DNA from: Mycobacterium sp.
GTDB lineage: Bacteria; Actinomycetota; Actinomycetes; Mycobacteriales; Mycobacteriaceae
Direction: 5' to 3'
DNA length: 64,000 bases
Assembly: GCA_003987775.1 (NCBI GenBank)
Contig: RXJD01000049.1
Coordinates: 1-64,000, forward strand
The notes beneath the pieces were generated by a model, which ran no database searches, was not told where the DNA came from, and worked only from the letters and a program-made list of their open reading frames with translations. Below are positions 7,764-16,941 of this stretch, piece after piece. The position numbers and the translations under genes were made by a program. Position 1 is the first letter of the stretch; every line of letters begins with the position of its first letter.

Positions 7764-8713
7764 CCCGCACCAAGGTCGCCGTCATCGGCTCGGGCAATAT
7801 CGGGACGGATCTGATGATCAAGGTGCTGCGGCTCTCGGAGCACCTCGAGATGGGCGCGATGGTCGGCATCGACCCGGACTCCGACGGGCTGCGCCGGGCG
7901 CAGCGTCTCGGCGTGCCGATCACTGCCGGCGGCGTGCGGGGCCTGCTGGATATGCCGGGCTTCGACGACATCGGCGTGGTGTTCGACGCCACCTCAGCCA
8001 CCGCGCATCTCGACAACGCGCGATTGCTCGCACCACACGGTAAGCGCCTCGTCGACCTCACCCCGGCGGCCATCGGCCCGTTCGTGGTGCCCGCGGTGAA
8101 CCTGCGCGAACATCTGGACAGCCCCAACGTCAACATGGTGACCTGCGGCGGCCAGGCCACCATCCCCGTCGTCGCGGCGGTCTCAGCCACCACGCCGGTG
8201 CTCTACGCCGAGATCGTCGCCTCGATCGCGTCGAAGTCGGCGGGTCCCGGCACCCGCGCCAACATCGATGAGTTCACCGAGACGACCGCCAAGGCATTGC
8301 AGGTCGTCGGCGGGGCCCACCGGGCGAAGGCCATCATCGTGCTCAATCCCGCCGATCCACCGCTGATAATGCGCGACACCGTGCACTGCCTCATCGGCGA
8401 AGCGGACCTCCCTGACGTCGAAAGAGGCATCACCGCAATGGTTGACGCCGTCGCCGCCTACGTGCCGGGCTACCGGCTCAAACAACGCGTGCAGTTCCGC
8501 CGGGTCGACGCCGACGACCCGGCGCAGGACCTGACCGGCCCCGGAAACGAACGCCCGCATTGGCAGGTGTCGGTGTACCTGGAAGTCGAAGGCGCCGCGC
8601 ACTACCTGCCTGCCTACGCCGGAAACCTCGACATCATGACCTCGGCCGCGTTGCGGGTCGGTGAAAGCATCGCCGCGCGAAAAGAAGCGCGAACAGAAGA
8701 ACGGGTGCCATGA
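7760..8713 (+). CDS. Acetaldehyde dehydrogenase (acylating)
   Basis: 317-residue NAD+- and CoA-dependent enzyme of the MhpF/BphJ/HsaG type, converting acetaldehyde from the aldolase to acetyl-CoA. The N-terminal Rossmann motif is [12 protein letters not shown]. The catalytic cysteine is in [12 protein letters not shown]. The [12 protein letters not shown] segment and the PRP-free C-terminus [12 protein letters not shown] are family typical. Gene order and the tight overlap with the aldolase (ATGA at 8710) fit the known complex in which acetaldehyde is channelled from aldolase to dehydrogenase. Confidence 0.95.
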   Translation: MTRTKVAVIGSGNIGTDLMIKVLRLSEHLEMGAMVGIDPDSDGLRRAQRLGVPITAGGVRGLLDMPGFDDIGVVFDATSATAHLDNARLLAPHGKRLVDLTPAAIGPFVVPAVNLREHLDSPNVNMVTCGGQATIPVVAAVSATTPVLYAEIVASIASKSAGPGTRANIDEFTETTAKALQVVGGAHRAKAIIVLNPADPPLIMRDTVHCLIGEADLPDVERGITAMVDAVAAYVPGYRLKQRVQFRRVDADDPAQDLTGPGNERPHWQVSVYLEVEGAAHYLPAYAGNLDIMTSAALRVGESIAARKEARTEERVP

Positions 8714-9732
8714 CGCAGCTCTACATCCAGGACGTCACCCTTCGCGACGGCATGCACGCCGTCCGGCACCGGTTACCGGTTGACCAACTGCGCCGGATCG
8801 CCGCCGCCCTCGACGCCGCCGGGGTCGCGGCAATCGAAGTGGCCCACGGTGACGGCCTCGCCGGCTCCAGCCTCACCTACGGTCCGGGTAGCTCGACCGA
8901 CGGGCAGTGGATCGCTGCCGCGGCCGAGGAGATCACCAGAGCGCGGCTGACCACACTGCTGCTGCCCGGGATTGGCACCGCCCACGACCTGGTGGCCGCG
9001 CACGACCTCGGTGTCACCTCGGTGCGGGTGGCCACCCACGCGACCGAAGCCGACATCGCCGAGCAGCACATCGCCAAGGCGCGCGACCTGGGCATGGACG
9101 TCTCCGGCTTCCTGATGATGTCGCACATGGCCGCACCGGATGTCCTTGCGCGCCAAGCGAAGCTGATGGCCGACGCGGGGGCGCACTGTGTGTACGTCAC
9201 CGACTCCGGTGGACGCCTGACAATGCGCGACGTCCGCGACCGGGTGCGCGCCTACCGCGACCTGCTCGATCCCGGGATTCAGATCGGTATCCACGCGCAC
9301 GAGAACCTGTCGCTGTCGGTCGCCAACTCGGTTGTTGCGGTCGAAGAAGGCGTCTTTCGGGTCGACGCGTCGCTGTGCGGGCATGGCGCCGGCGCGGGCA
9401 ACACACCCATCGAAGCGTTCGTCGCCGTCGCCGACATCTACGGTTGGCAACACGGCTGCGACCTGTTCGCCCTGCAAGACGCCGCCGAGAATCTGGTCCG
9501 CCCGCTACAGGACCGGCCGGTCCGCGTCGACCGGGAAACGCTGACACTCGGTTACGCCGGCGTCTACTCGAGTTTCCTGCGTCACGCCGAACTCGCCGCG
9601 CAACGCCACGATCTCGATGTGCGAGACATCCTCATCGAGGTCGGCCGCCGCGGCCTGGTCGGTGGCCAGGAGGACATGATCGGCGACGTCGCGCTCGACC
9701 TGGTCACCGTGAGCGGTGTAAGAAGCGCGTAA
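8710..9732 (+). CDS. 4-hydroxy-2-oxovalerate aldolase
   Basis: 340-residue class II pyruvate aldolase of the HMGL-like/DmpG family (MhpE, BphI, HsaF). It cleaves 4-hydroxy-2-oxovalerate to pyruvate and acetaldehyde. Motifs: the N-terminal [13 protein letters not shown] with the metal-binding Asp, the HxH metal site in [13 protein letters not shown], and [14 protein letters not shown]. The C-terminal segment [14 protein letters not shown] belongs to the DmpG communication domain that contacts the dehydrogenase. It is the last gene of the operon begun near 1.49 kb; a 238-base gap with a promoter and operator follows. Confidence 0.95.
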   Translation: MTQLYIQDVTLRDGMHAVRHRLPVDQLRRIAAALDAAGVAAIEVAHGDGLAGSSLTYGPGSSTDGQWIAAAAEEITRARLTTLLLPGIGTAHDLVAAHDLGVTSVRVATHATEADIAEQHIAKARDLGMDVSGFLMMSHMAAPDVLARQAKLMADAGAHCVYVTDSGGRLTMRDVRDRVRAYRDLLDPGIQIGIHAHENLSLSVANSVVAVEEGVFRVDASLCGHGAGAGNTPIEAFVAVADIYGWQHGCDLFALQDAAENLVRPLQDRPVRVDRETLTLGYAGVYSSFLRHAELAAQRHDLDVRDILIEVGRRGLVGGQEDMIGDVALDLVTVSGVRSA

Positions 9733-9909
9733 ACCACTTGGGTGACTTCAATGTCAAACGAAAGTTCCTCGGTCGTCGGCGCCGGCCCTGTCATCTTGAC
9801 CAAGCCCGCCTTTCAGGGAATTGCCTCCGCACGGGCGCGCTGGAAGTACTGCAGCTCAACATTTTCCCGAAAACTAGTCGTAGCCGTCGCGTCCTACCGT
9901 TCCTGACCC

Positions 9910-9952
9910 TTGACCAGTCATCTCCCTCGGACTATGGTCTGACCATTATAAC
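9910..9952 (+). promoter_or_regulatory. Promoter with FadR-type operator before the CoA ligase operon
   Basis: ATGGTCTGACCAT at 9934-9946 is a perfect 13-base palindrome about one central base, matching TNGTNNNACNA known for FadR-subfamily GntR operators. TTGACC at 9910-9915, 17 bases, then TATGGT at 9933-9938 makes a plausible sigmaA promoter, so the operator would cover the -10 region. An alternative -10 is TATAAC at 9947-9952. The same GGTCTGACCATT core recurs before the genes at 25286 and 31358. Confidence 0.7.
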
Positions 9953-9970
9953 CTTAGTCCAAGGAGCGCG

Positions 9971-11500
9971 GTGACAGTCGTACCAGACATCCGATGTGTC
10001 CCCGACATCGCTCGGGCCTGGGCGCGCAACGCCCCACAAAAGGCCGCGTTGATCGACCGCGGTCGCGTCGTCACCTACGCGCAACTGGACGACCGGTCGA
10101 ACCGCATTGCCAATACGTTGGCGGCGGCGGGCGTGCGGCCCGGCTCCCACATCGGCTACCTGGGCAAGAACTCCGCCGCGTTCTTCGAGATCTGGATGGG
10201 CGTTAACAAGGCGGGGCGTGCGCTCGCACCACTCAACTGGCGCAGCGCAGCCGCAGAACTCGTGGAGGTCGCGCAAGACGCGAACCTGACGCTGATCTTC
10301 GCAGGACGTGAATTCGCCGATCTTGCCGAACGGGTACGCCAGGCCGTGGAAATCACCATGCAGATCATCCCCGAAGACGAGCTGGACCAGTGGTTTTCGC
10401 GTGGCAGCTCCGCGGACCCGGGCATTTCGCCGACCGACAGCGCCACGTCGCTGCTCGGCTATACGTCGGGCACCACCGCCGCGCCCAAAGGTGTGCCGAT
10501 CACGCATGGCGCCCTGCGGAATTGGTTCCGCGCCGCAGCTACGGAGCCGTCTGTGAAGTGGAACTCCGATGACGTCGCCCTGACGGTCATGCCGAACTTC
10601 CATCTGGCCGGCACCTTGGTATCGCTACCGGCGCTCTACCACGGGGCATCCTTGGCGACCTTGCCCGCGTTCGACCCCGCAGCCTTCATCTTCGCCGTTG
10701 CCGAACACCGTCCCACCGTGACGTGCCTGGTTCCCACCGCGATGCAGATGCTGTTGGACCACAAATCCGAACAGCCGGCTGACTTCTCGTCGTTGCGCAA
10801 AATCCTGTATGCGGGCTCCCCGATCGGACAGCACACCCTGCAGCAGGCGCTGGAGGTTTTTGGTTGCGAATTCGTGCAGTTCTATGGAACCACTGAGACT
10901 TTCATCATCACACTGCTGCGCCCAGAACAGCACCGGCTGGACAATCCGGACCTGCTGCGATCCTGCGGTCAACCGATGCCCGGAGTAGAGCTACGGATCG
11001 TCGACCCGAAGGGATTCGATGTACCCGATGGCGCGACGGGTGAAGTACTGGTTCGCTCGCCGTGGATGTTCAGCGGCTACTGGAACAAACCCGATGCGAC
11101 CGCCGCGGCTATCGTCGACGGCTGGTACCACACCGGCGATGCCGGCATCCGTGACAAGGACGGCAATCTCTTCCTCGTCGACCGCCTGAAGGACATGATC
11201 GTCAGCGGCGGCGAGAACATCTACTCGGCCGAAGTCGAACGCGCGCTGGCGGCGCACCCGTCGGTGCAATCGGTCGCCGTGGTCGGTGCACCCGACCAAA
11301 AGTGGGGAGAACGGGTGGTGGCTTTTGTCGTCCCGTACCCCGATAGGCCGGCGGACGTCTCGGAGCTCGTGTCGCACTGCCGCGGCCTCATCGCCGGATA
11401 CAAGGTGCCCAAGGAGATTCATGTGCTGGACGCGCTGCCGCAAACAGCGAGCGGAAAGGTGCAGAAAGCGGCGCTGCGCCAACAACTTCTAGGAGAATAG
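9971..11500 (+). CDS. AMP-dependent acyl-CoA synthetase (FadD-like)
   Basis: 509-residue ANL-superfamily ligase that activates a carboxylic acid to its CoA thioester through an acyl-adenylate. Motifs: P-loop YTSGTTAAPKGVPITHG, FYGTTETF, YHTGDAGIRDKDG, and the hinge DRLKDMIVSGGENIYSAEVE. The C-terminal catalytic lysine is in TASGKVQKAAL. GTG 9971 follows AAGGAG at 9961-9966. It heads a three-gene operon with an SDR and an enoyl-CoA hydratase, pointing to a carboxylic acid that is activated and then degraded by beta-oxidation-like steps. Acid specificity cannot be read from sequence. Confidence 0.92.
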   Translation: MTVVPDIRCVPDIARAWARNAPQKAALIDRGRVVTYAQLDDRSNRIANTLAAAGVRPGSHIGYLGKNSAAFFEIWMGVNKAGRALAPLNWRSAAAELVEVAQDANLTLIFAGREFADLAERVRQAVEITMQIIPEDELDQWFSRGSSADPGISPTDSATSLLGYTSGTTAAPKGVPITHGALRNWFRAAATEPSVKWNSDDVALTVMPNFHLAGTLVSLPALYHGASLATLPAFDPAAFIFAVAEHRPTVTCLVPTAMQMLLDHKSEQPADFSSLRKILYAGSPIGQHTLQQALEVFGCEFVQFYGTTETFIITLLRPEQHRLDNPDLLRSCGQPMPGVELRIVDPKGFDVPDGATGEVLVRSPWMFSGYWNKPDATAAAIVDGWYHTGDAGIRDKDGNLFLVDRLKDMIVSGGENIYSAEVERALAAHPSVQSVAVVGAPDQKWGERVVAFVVPYPDRPADVSELVSHCRGLIAGYKVPKEIHVLDALPQTASGKVQKAALRQQLLGE

Positions 11501-11502
11501 CC

Positions 11503-12384
11503 ATGGGCTATCAGTCGGTATTCAAGCCAGACCTGTTCGCCGGACGCACAGTCGTGATCACCGGCGGCGGCAGCGGCATCGGACGATGCACCGCGCACGA
11601 ACTCGCCGCGCTGGGCGCCGGCGTGGCGATCGTGGGCCGCAATCAAGACAAACTCCACGCCGTGCAAGACGAGATCCGCTCCGACGGCGGAAGGGTCTCC
11701 GTGCATGCCGCAGACATCCGGGATGAAGCCGCCGTGAGCGACGTCATCGATGCGATCCTTGCCGAACACGGACGCATCGACGGGTTGTTCAACAATGCCG
11801 GCGGCCAATACCGGGCACCCCTGGAAACCATCAGCACCAAGGGTTTTGAGGCGGTGGTGCGCAATAACCTGACCGGCGGCTTCATCGTCATGCGCGAGGT
11901 GTACACCAAGTGGATGCGGTCGCACGGCGGCGCGATAGTGAACATGATCGCCGACATCTGGCACGGCTGGCCGCATTTCGGGCACTCGGCGGCCGCCCGT
12001 GGCGGCATGCTGACGCTGAGCGAGTCCGCGGCGACCGAATGGGCTGCATCGGGAGTGCGGGTGAACACCATCGCGCCTGGCTCCATCGCATCGAGCGGGC
12101 TGGACACCTACGACACCAAGGACACCGACTTCCTGCGCAACCAGGTCACCCGTGAAATCCCGTTGCAGCGCTACGGAACCGAGGCCGAGGTGTCCGGCGC
12201 GGTGGTGTTTCTGCTGTCGCCGGCCGCCAGCTTCATCACCGGGACATGCATCCGTGTGGACGGCGGAGCGCCGAACGCCAAGCCGGGATGGTGGCAACTG
12301 CAGCCCGCGCAACACAACACCCCCTTCGACGGATTCCACCGGTCTGCGCCACCCGCCATTCTCGACACCAGCCCGGCGAACTGA
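11503..12384 (+). CDS. SDR family oxidoreductase, dienoyl/enoyl-CoA reductase-like
   Basis: 293-residue SDR with the cofactor motif TGGGSGIG (residues 21-28), NNAGG, and the C-terminal FITGTCIRVDGG. The usual YxxxK region reads FGHSAAARGGML, so the Tyr position is His and the usual Lys position differs. From family knowledge, 2,4-dienoyl-CoA reductases and citronellol/citronellal-CoA-type SDRs also depart from YxxxK here, so this is probably an acyl-CoA-acting SDR rather than a dead enzyme. It has an extra Trp-rich C-terminal tail of about 35 residues. It starts two bases after the ligase stop, with AGGAG upstream. Confidence 0.82.
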   Translation: MGYQSVFKPDLFAGRTVVITGGGSGIGRCTAHELAALGAGVAIVGRNQDKLHAVQDEIRSDGGRVSVHAADIRDEAAVSDVIDAILAEHGRIDGLFNNAGGQYRAPLETISTKGFEAVVRNNLTGGFIVMREVYTKWMRSHGGAIVNMIADIWHGWPHFGHSAAARGGMLTLSESAATEWAASGVRVNTIAPGSIASSGLDTYDTKDTDFLRNQVTREIPLQRYGTEAEVSGAVVFLLSPAASFITGTCIRVDGGAPNAKPGWWQLQPAQHNTPFDGFHRSAPPAILDTSPAN

Positions 12385-12401
12385 TCAAAAAGGAGCCCAC
12401 C

Positions 12402-13214
12402 ATGACTGCCAAAGTGCTCTACGAGAAGCGCGGCGAGGTCGCCTACATCACGCTCAACCGCCCAGAGGTCAAGAACGCCATCGACATCGAATCGCACGAG
12501 CTGATGTGTGAGATGTGGCGCGATTTCCGTGACGACCCGGCGCTTCGTGTTGCGGTCATCACCGGCACCGGCGACGCGTTTACCGCCGGTGCCGACCTGA
12601 AAACTCATGCGCCCGAATGGCAGACCGTTGGACCGATGGTCGGCCGCGAACGTCTCGAGGACGGTCTGTGCGGGATCACCCGGGGACCGCTGTCACGCAT
12701 CACCAAGCCCATCGTCGCCGCGATCAACGGCTGGTGCGTCGGACACGGCGTCGAGCTCGCGATGGCGTGCGACATCCGGATCGCCTCCGAGCGTGCACAG
12801 TTCGGCACCTTCGAAGTACGCCGCGGCATGCATCCGGCCGACGGGGGGATCCCCCGTCTGGTCAACGTCTGTGGTGTCGGCGTGGCGCTGGAGCTGCTGC
12901 TCACCGGTGAGCCGATCTCAGCCGAGCGGGCGCTGACCGCGAACATGGTTGCCCGAGTGGTCCCGCACGACAAGCTGATGGAGGAGACCGACGCCTTGGT
13001 GCAGCGGATCCTGCGATGCGATCAGTCCGCGATCGAGTCGGCCAAGGAGACGGTGCTCGAGATCATCGGCCGCCCGCTGCATGACCAGTTGCGCGTCGAA
13101 GCGATGTGGGGCTACGCGCTGTGCGGCGGAAACGCCTCCGTGATGGAGCGATCCCAGCAATTCTTCGACAAGGCTGATCGCGGGCGGGCCGGCGCCACCG
13201 CCACTCCCCTGTGA
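12402..13214 (+). CDS. Enoyl-CoA hydratase/isomerase (crotonase family)
   Basis: 270-residue crotonase. The oxyanion hole and CoA site are visible: FTAGADLK and INGWCVGHGVELAMACD. Both catalytic glutamates of true hydratases are present, one in GHGVELAM and one in FGTFEVRRG, so hydration of an enoyl-CoA is likely. ATG 12402 follows AAAAGGAG at 12387-12394. Third gene of the ligase-SDR-hydratase operon. In an alicyclic acid route it could serve as the BadK-like cyclohex-1-enecarboxyl-CoA hydratase (inference). Confidence 0.9.
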   Translation: MTAKVLYEKRGEVAYITLNRPEVKNAIDIESHELMCEMWRDFRDDPALRVAVITGTGDAFTAGADLKTHAPEWQTVGPMVGRERLEDGLCGITRGPLSRITKPIVAAINGWCVGHGVELAMACDIRIASERAQFGTFEVRRGMHPADGGIPRLVNVCGVGVALELLLTGEPISAERALTANMVARVVPHDKLMEETDALVQRILRCDQSAIESAKETVLEIIGRPLHDQLRVEAMWGYALCGGNASVMERSQQFFDKADRGRAGATATPL

Positions 13215-13407
13215 CCACGGAGCCACGCTTCTCCTCGAGTTCGCCTCGAGTTCGCCACCGTCGGCGCTGATGTCACGGGCCCGCCCCTGCGAGGCAAAGG
13301 GACGCATGTGCCACCCTTGCACTGTCACGTGGACCTGGAACTCGCCAGCTGCACTTCACCCATACCCGCCATAACCTCAGGAGTAAGGACACGATGGAGA
13401 CCCAAAC

Positions 13408-15888
13408 ATGACGCTGGGTGCGGCCGGTGATGTGGTGGATGTTCGTACCGGACTGCAGGCCGATGCGTTGCAACAGGCCATTTTGGATCACTTGCGTTAT
13501 TCCATCGGTCGCCCGGCATCGGTCTTGACGCCGGCGCATTACTATCGAGCGCTGGCACTGGCCGTGCGTGACCGCCTGCTGCAGCGGTGGTTCGCTTCCA
13601 CGCAGACCTTTCTCGATCTCAATCGAAAAGTGGTTTGTTACCTGTCGGCCGAATTCCTGATGGGCCCGCAGCTGGGGAACAACCTGCTGAATCTCCACAT
13701 CGAGGAGGCAGCGCGCGAGGCGCTCGCGACGCTCGGTCAGGACCTCGACACGATCCTTGCCTCCGAAGAGGAGCCCGGCCTGGGCAACGGCGGCCTGGGC
13801 AGGCTCGCGGCCTGCTATCTCGACTCGCTGGCCACCCTGCAGCGTCCGGCGATCGGATACGGCATCCGTTACGAATTCGGCATTTTCGACCAGGAGATCC
13901 ACGATGGTTGGCAGGTCGAAAAGCCCGACAACTGGTTGGTCCACGGCAACCCGTGGGAGATTCCCACCCCCGATCTCGGCTATCTCGTCAACTGGGGCGG
14001 CCACACCGAACACTACGTCGACGACACCGGCAGCCATCGCGTGCGCTGGGTGCCGCGTCGGGTGTTCAAGGGGCTCCCGTATAACACCCCGGTTCAGGGC
14101 TACGGCGTGAACACGTGCAACACGCTCCGATTGTGGAGTGCCACTGCCGTCGAGTCGTTCGAGTTCGACGTCTTCAGCGCCGGTGACTACTGGAAGGCCG
14201 TCGAGGATGAGGTCACCTCCGAAACCATCACCAAGGTGCTCTATCCAAACGACGAACCCGAGGTCGGCAAGCGGCTTCGCCTGTTGCAGCAGTACTTCTT
14301 CGTCTCCTGCTCGCTGCAGGACATCTTCTACCTCCTGGAGAACCTCGCACACCTTCCCACCCGGACGCTCCCGGAGCATTGCGCGATACAGCTCAACGAC
14401 ACGCATCCGTCGATCGCCGTCGCCGAGTTGATGCGAATCCTGTTGGACGACAAGCATCTCGACTGGGATGAGGCATGGGCGATCACGGTGGCTTCGTTCG
14501 GCTACACCAACCACACCCTACTGCCGGAGGCTTTGGAAACTTGGCCGTTGCCGATGTTCGCCGAGTTCCTGCCCCGGCACCTCGAAATCATCTACGAGAT
14601 CAACCGCCGGTTCCTGGATGAGGTGCGCGCGCGTTTCCCGGGGGACGTAGAGCGGGTGAAGCGCATGTCTCTGATCGGTGAGGAAGGCCAAAAGTACGTG
14701 CGCATGGCGCATCTGGCCTCGGTGGGCAGCCACGCGATCAACGGCGTCGCGGCGCTGCACTCCGAGCTTCTCACATCCAGTGTGCTCAAGGACTTCTACG
14801 AGTTGTGGCCGGAGCGGTTCGGCAACAAGACCAACGGTGTCACCCCACGCCGGTTTTTGGCGCTCGCCAACCCGGGGCTACGAAAGTTGCTTGACGACAC
14901 CATCGGGAACGGGTGGATGGTGGACCTGGAGAGGCTTCGCGACCTCGAATCCTATGCCGACGACACCGCGTTCCGTCACCAGTGGCGCGCGGTCAAGCAC
15001 GCCAACAAGGAGCGCCTTGCCGACTACGTTCGCTCGACGACGGGTGTCGAACTGAATCCGCACTGGCTGTTCGACATTCAGGTCAAGCGGATCCACGAGT
15101 ACAAGCGCCAGCATCTCAATGTCCTGCATATCATCACGCTGTATCACCGGCTGAAGCAGAACCCCGACCTACAGATTCCGCCGCGGGCCTTCATCTTCGG
15201 CGGGAAAGCCGCACCCGGCTACTTCATGGCCAAGCGCATCATCAAGCTGATCAACGCCGTCGCCGAAACGGTGAACGCCGACCCGGACGTGAACCGGTAC
15301 ATGAAGGTGGCGTTCGTGCCCAACTTCAATGTGCAAAACGCACACCTCATCTATCCTGCCGCCGATCTCTCCGAGCAGATCTCGACAGCCGGCAAGGAGG
15401 CCTCCGGCACCGGCAACATGAAGTTCATGATCAACGGCGCACTGACCATCGGCACGCTCGATGGCGCCAATGTGGAAATCCGCGACGAGGTCGGCGCGCA
15501 GAACTTCTTCCTCTTCGGGCTGACGGTGCAGGAAGTCGAGCACATCAAGCGCGAGGGTTACCGGCCGGCTGACTACATCGAAGGTGACGATGAGTTGAGC
15601 GTGGTGTTGGGACTTATTCGCGACGGGCGATTCTCCGGTGGTGACACCACCGTATTCCGTCAGCTGGTGGAGTCGCTGACCCAACACGACCCGTTTCTGG
15701 TTCTGGCCGACTACCGCGCCTACCTGGACTGCCAGGCGCGGGTGAGCGCCGCCTGGCTGGACACGACGACCTGGACGCGGATGTCGATCCTGAATACCGC
15801 ACGCAGCGGCAAGTTTTCGTCGGACCGCGCCATCGCCGAGTACTGCCAGGACATCTGGAACGTAGAACCCGTGACCGTCAGGGTCTAG
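13408..15888 (+). CDS. glgP: Glycogen/alpha-glucan phosphorylase
   Basis: 826-residue GT35 phosphorylase that releases glucose-1-phosphate from alpha-1,4-glucan with phosphate. Family segments: YLSAEFLMG, GLGNGGLGRLAACYLDS, GYGIRYEFGIF, HGNPWEIP, LNDTHPSIAVAELMR, KTNGVTPRR. The PLP site EASGTGNMKFMINGALTIGT carries the Schiff-base lysine. This is the long, mammal/E. coli GlgP-like type, unlike the shorter-domain Rv1328-type enzyme usual in mycobacteria (from memory). It is alone: no other glycogen gene lies nearby, and catabolic CoA genes flank it on both sides, suggesting acquisition by transfer or a relocated gene. ATG 13408 follows GGAGA. Confidence 0.95.
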   Translation: MTLGAAGDVVDVRTGLQADALQQAILDHLRYSIGRPASVLTPAHYYRALALAVRDRLLQRWFASTQTFLDLNRKVVCYLSAEFLMGPQLGNNLLNLHIEEAAREALATLGQDLDTILASEEEPGLGNGGLGRLAACYLDSLATLQRPAIGYGIRYEFGIFDQEIHDGWQVEKPDNWLVHGNPWEIPTPDLGYLVNWGGHTEHYVDDTGSHRVRWVPRRVFKGLPYNTPVQGYGVNTCNTLRLWSATAVESFEFDVFSAGDYWKAVEDEVTSETITKVLYPNDEPEVGKRLRLLQQYFFVSCSLQDIFYLLENLAHLPTRTLPEHCAIQLNDTHPSIAVAELMRILLDDKHLDWDEAWAITVASFGYTNHTLLPEALETWPLPMFAEFLPRHLEIIYEINRRFLDEVRARFPGDVERVKRMSLIGEEGQKYVRMAHLASVGSHAINGVAALHSELLTSSVLKDFYELWPERFGNKTNGVTPRRFLALANPGLRKLLDDTIGNGWMVDLERLRDLESYADDTAFRHQWRAVKHANKERLADYVRSTTGVELNPHWLFDIQVKRIHEYKRQHLNVLHIITLYHRLKQNPDLQIPPRAFIFGGKAAPGYFMAKRIIKLINAVAETVNADPDVNRYMKVAFVPNFNVQNAHLIYPAADLSEQISTAGKEASGTGNMKFMINGALTIGTLDGANVEIRDEVGAQNFFLFGLTVQEVEHIKREGYRPADYIEGDDELSVVLGLIRDGRFSGGDTTVFRQLVESLTQHDPFLVLADYRAYLDCQARVSAAWLDTTTWTRMSILNTARSGKFSSDRAIAEYCQDIWNVEPVTVRV

Positions 15889-15933
15889 GCTGGCCGCGGC
15901 GGCCGTTGCTGGCCGACGAGCACGGCGAGTCGC

Positions 15934-16794
15934 TCAACGAGGCGTGCCGACCCACTCCGTGATCAGGGCGTTGACGCGCGGCGGGTCCTCGAGCTGCATG
16001 AAATGGCCAACGCCCTCGACGCGTTCGTAGCGCGAGCCGGGCGGCAGGGTTTCGGGGAACGCCTCCGCGATCGCGGCCTGCATGCACCCGTCCTTTGCGC
16101 CGTGGAGGTAGAGGACCGGTGCTTTCGGGACGATCGCGAACGTGTCCTTCAGGCCGTGCTGGAGATTGTTGCGGTAGTAGCGCAGCGCAGCGCGCCGCCG
16201 GCCCGGGTCCTGCAAGGCATGGAATACGTGCGCGATGTCCTCCTGGGCGTCGTAGCCCGGCGACCAGTCGCGCCAGAGCTTGGGAATCACACGGTCCAGG
16301 CTGCGCTCGGAACCGGGCAGCTGATTGAAGACGAAGTACCAGCTCATCCACGATTGGCGCAGGCCGATGGGGAGGGTCTTCACCTTCGTGAAGGGCTTGA
16401 GGAGCGCCGCGGTCGGCGGGACCGCCATGCACACATAGCTGCGGAACCGGCCCGGTTCGCGGTCGGTGACCGCCCACGTCGCGACCGCGCCCCAGTCGTG
16501 GCCGATCAGGACGGAGTTGTCGTCGCCGCCGAGGGCGGTGTGCAGCGCGAGGATGTCGGCGGCTTGGTCGGCAATCAGGTAGGAGTCGTTGGGGGCGAGG
16601 TCCGTCGGCGCGTAGCCGCGGGTGAACGGGGCGACGGCGCGGTAGCCCTTCTCGGCGAGCTCCGGCCCGAGGTGGCGCCAGGTGTGGGCGGTGTCCGGGT
16701 AGCCGTGCACCAGCAGTGCCAGCGTGCCGTCCGGCTCGCCCCAGGCCAGCGCTGCGAAGGTCAGGCCGTTGGCGTCGATGCGTAGCTGCTCCAT
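15934..16794 (-). CDS. Alpha/beta fold hydrolase (epoxide hydrolase/haloalkane dehalogenase-like)
   Basis: 286-residue alpha/beta hydrolase. LLVHGYPDTAHTWRHLGPEL is the oxyanion-side motif, and the nucleophile elbow VLIGHDWGAVATW has Asp as nucleophile, which is typical of epoxide hydrolases and haloalkane dehalogenases rather than serine esterases. The acid is in YLHGAKDGCMQ and the His in VEGVGHFMQLEDP. The gene is convergent with glgP. An epoxide hydrolase could act on epoxides of unsaturated ring substrates, but no substrate is evident. Confidence 0.85.
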   Translation of the reverse strand: MEQLRIDANGLTFAALAWGEPDGTLALLVHGYPDTAHTWRHLGPELAEKGYRAVAPFTRGYAPTDLAPNDSYLIADQAADILALHTALGGDDNSVLIGHDWGAVATWAVTDREPGRFRSYVCMAVPPTAALLKPFTKVKTLPIGLRQSWMSWYFVFNQLPGSERSLDRVIPKLWRDWSPGYDAQEDIAHVFHALQDPGRRRAALRYYRNNLQHGLKDTFAIVPKAPVLYLHGAKDGCMQAAIAEAFPETLPPGSRYERVEGVGHFMQLEDPPRVNALITEWVGTPR

Positions 16795-16941
16795 GATACC
16801 GACCCTATCGCCTGGATAGCCTCGTGGTCGAAGACTGGAAATCGCTACCGCCCTTCAGCCGGTTAAGAGTGGTCGAATGGATTGAGCTGCACAATCTTTG
16901 CCGCCAGTATCCCGGTGGATTCGGTGACTCCCTCAGTATGG

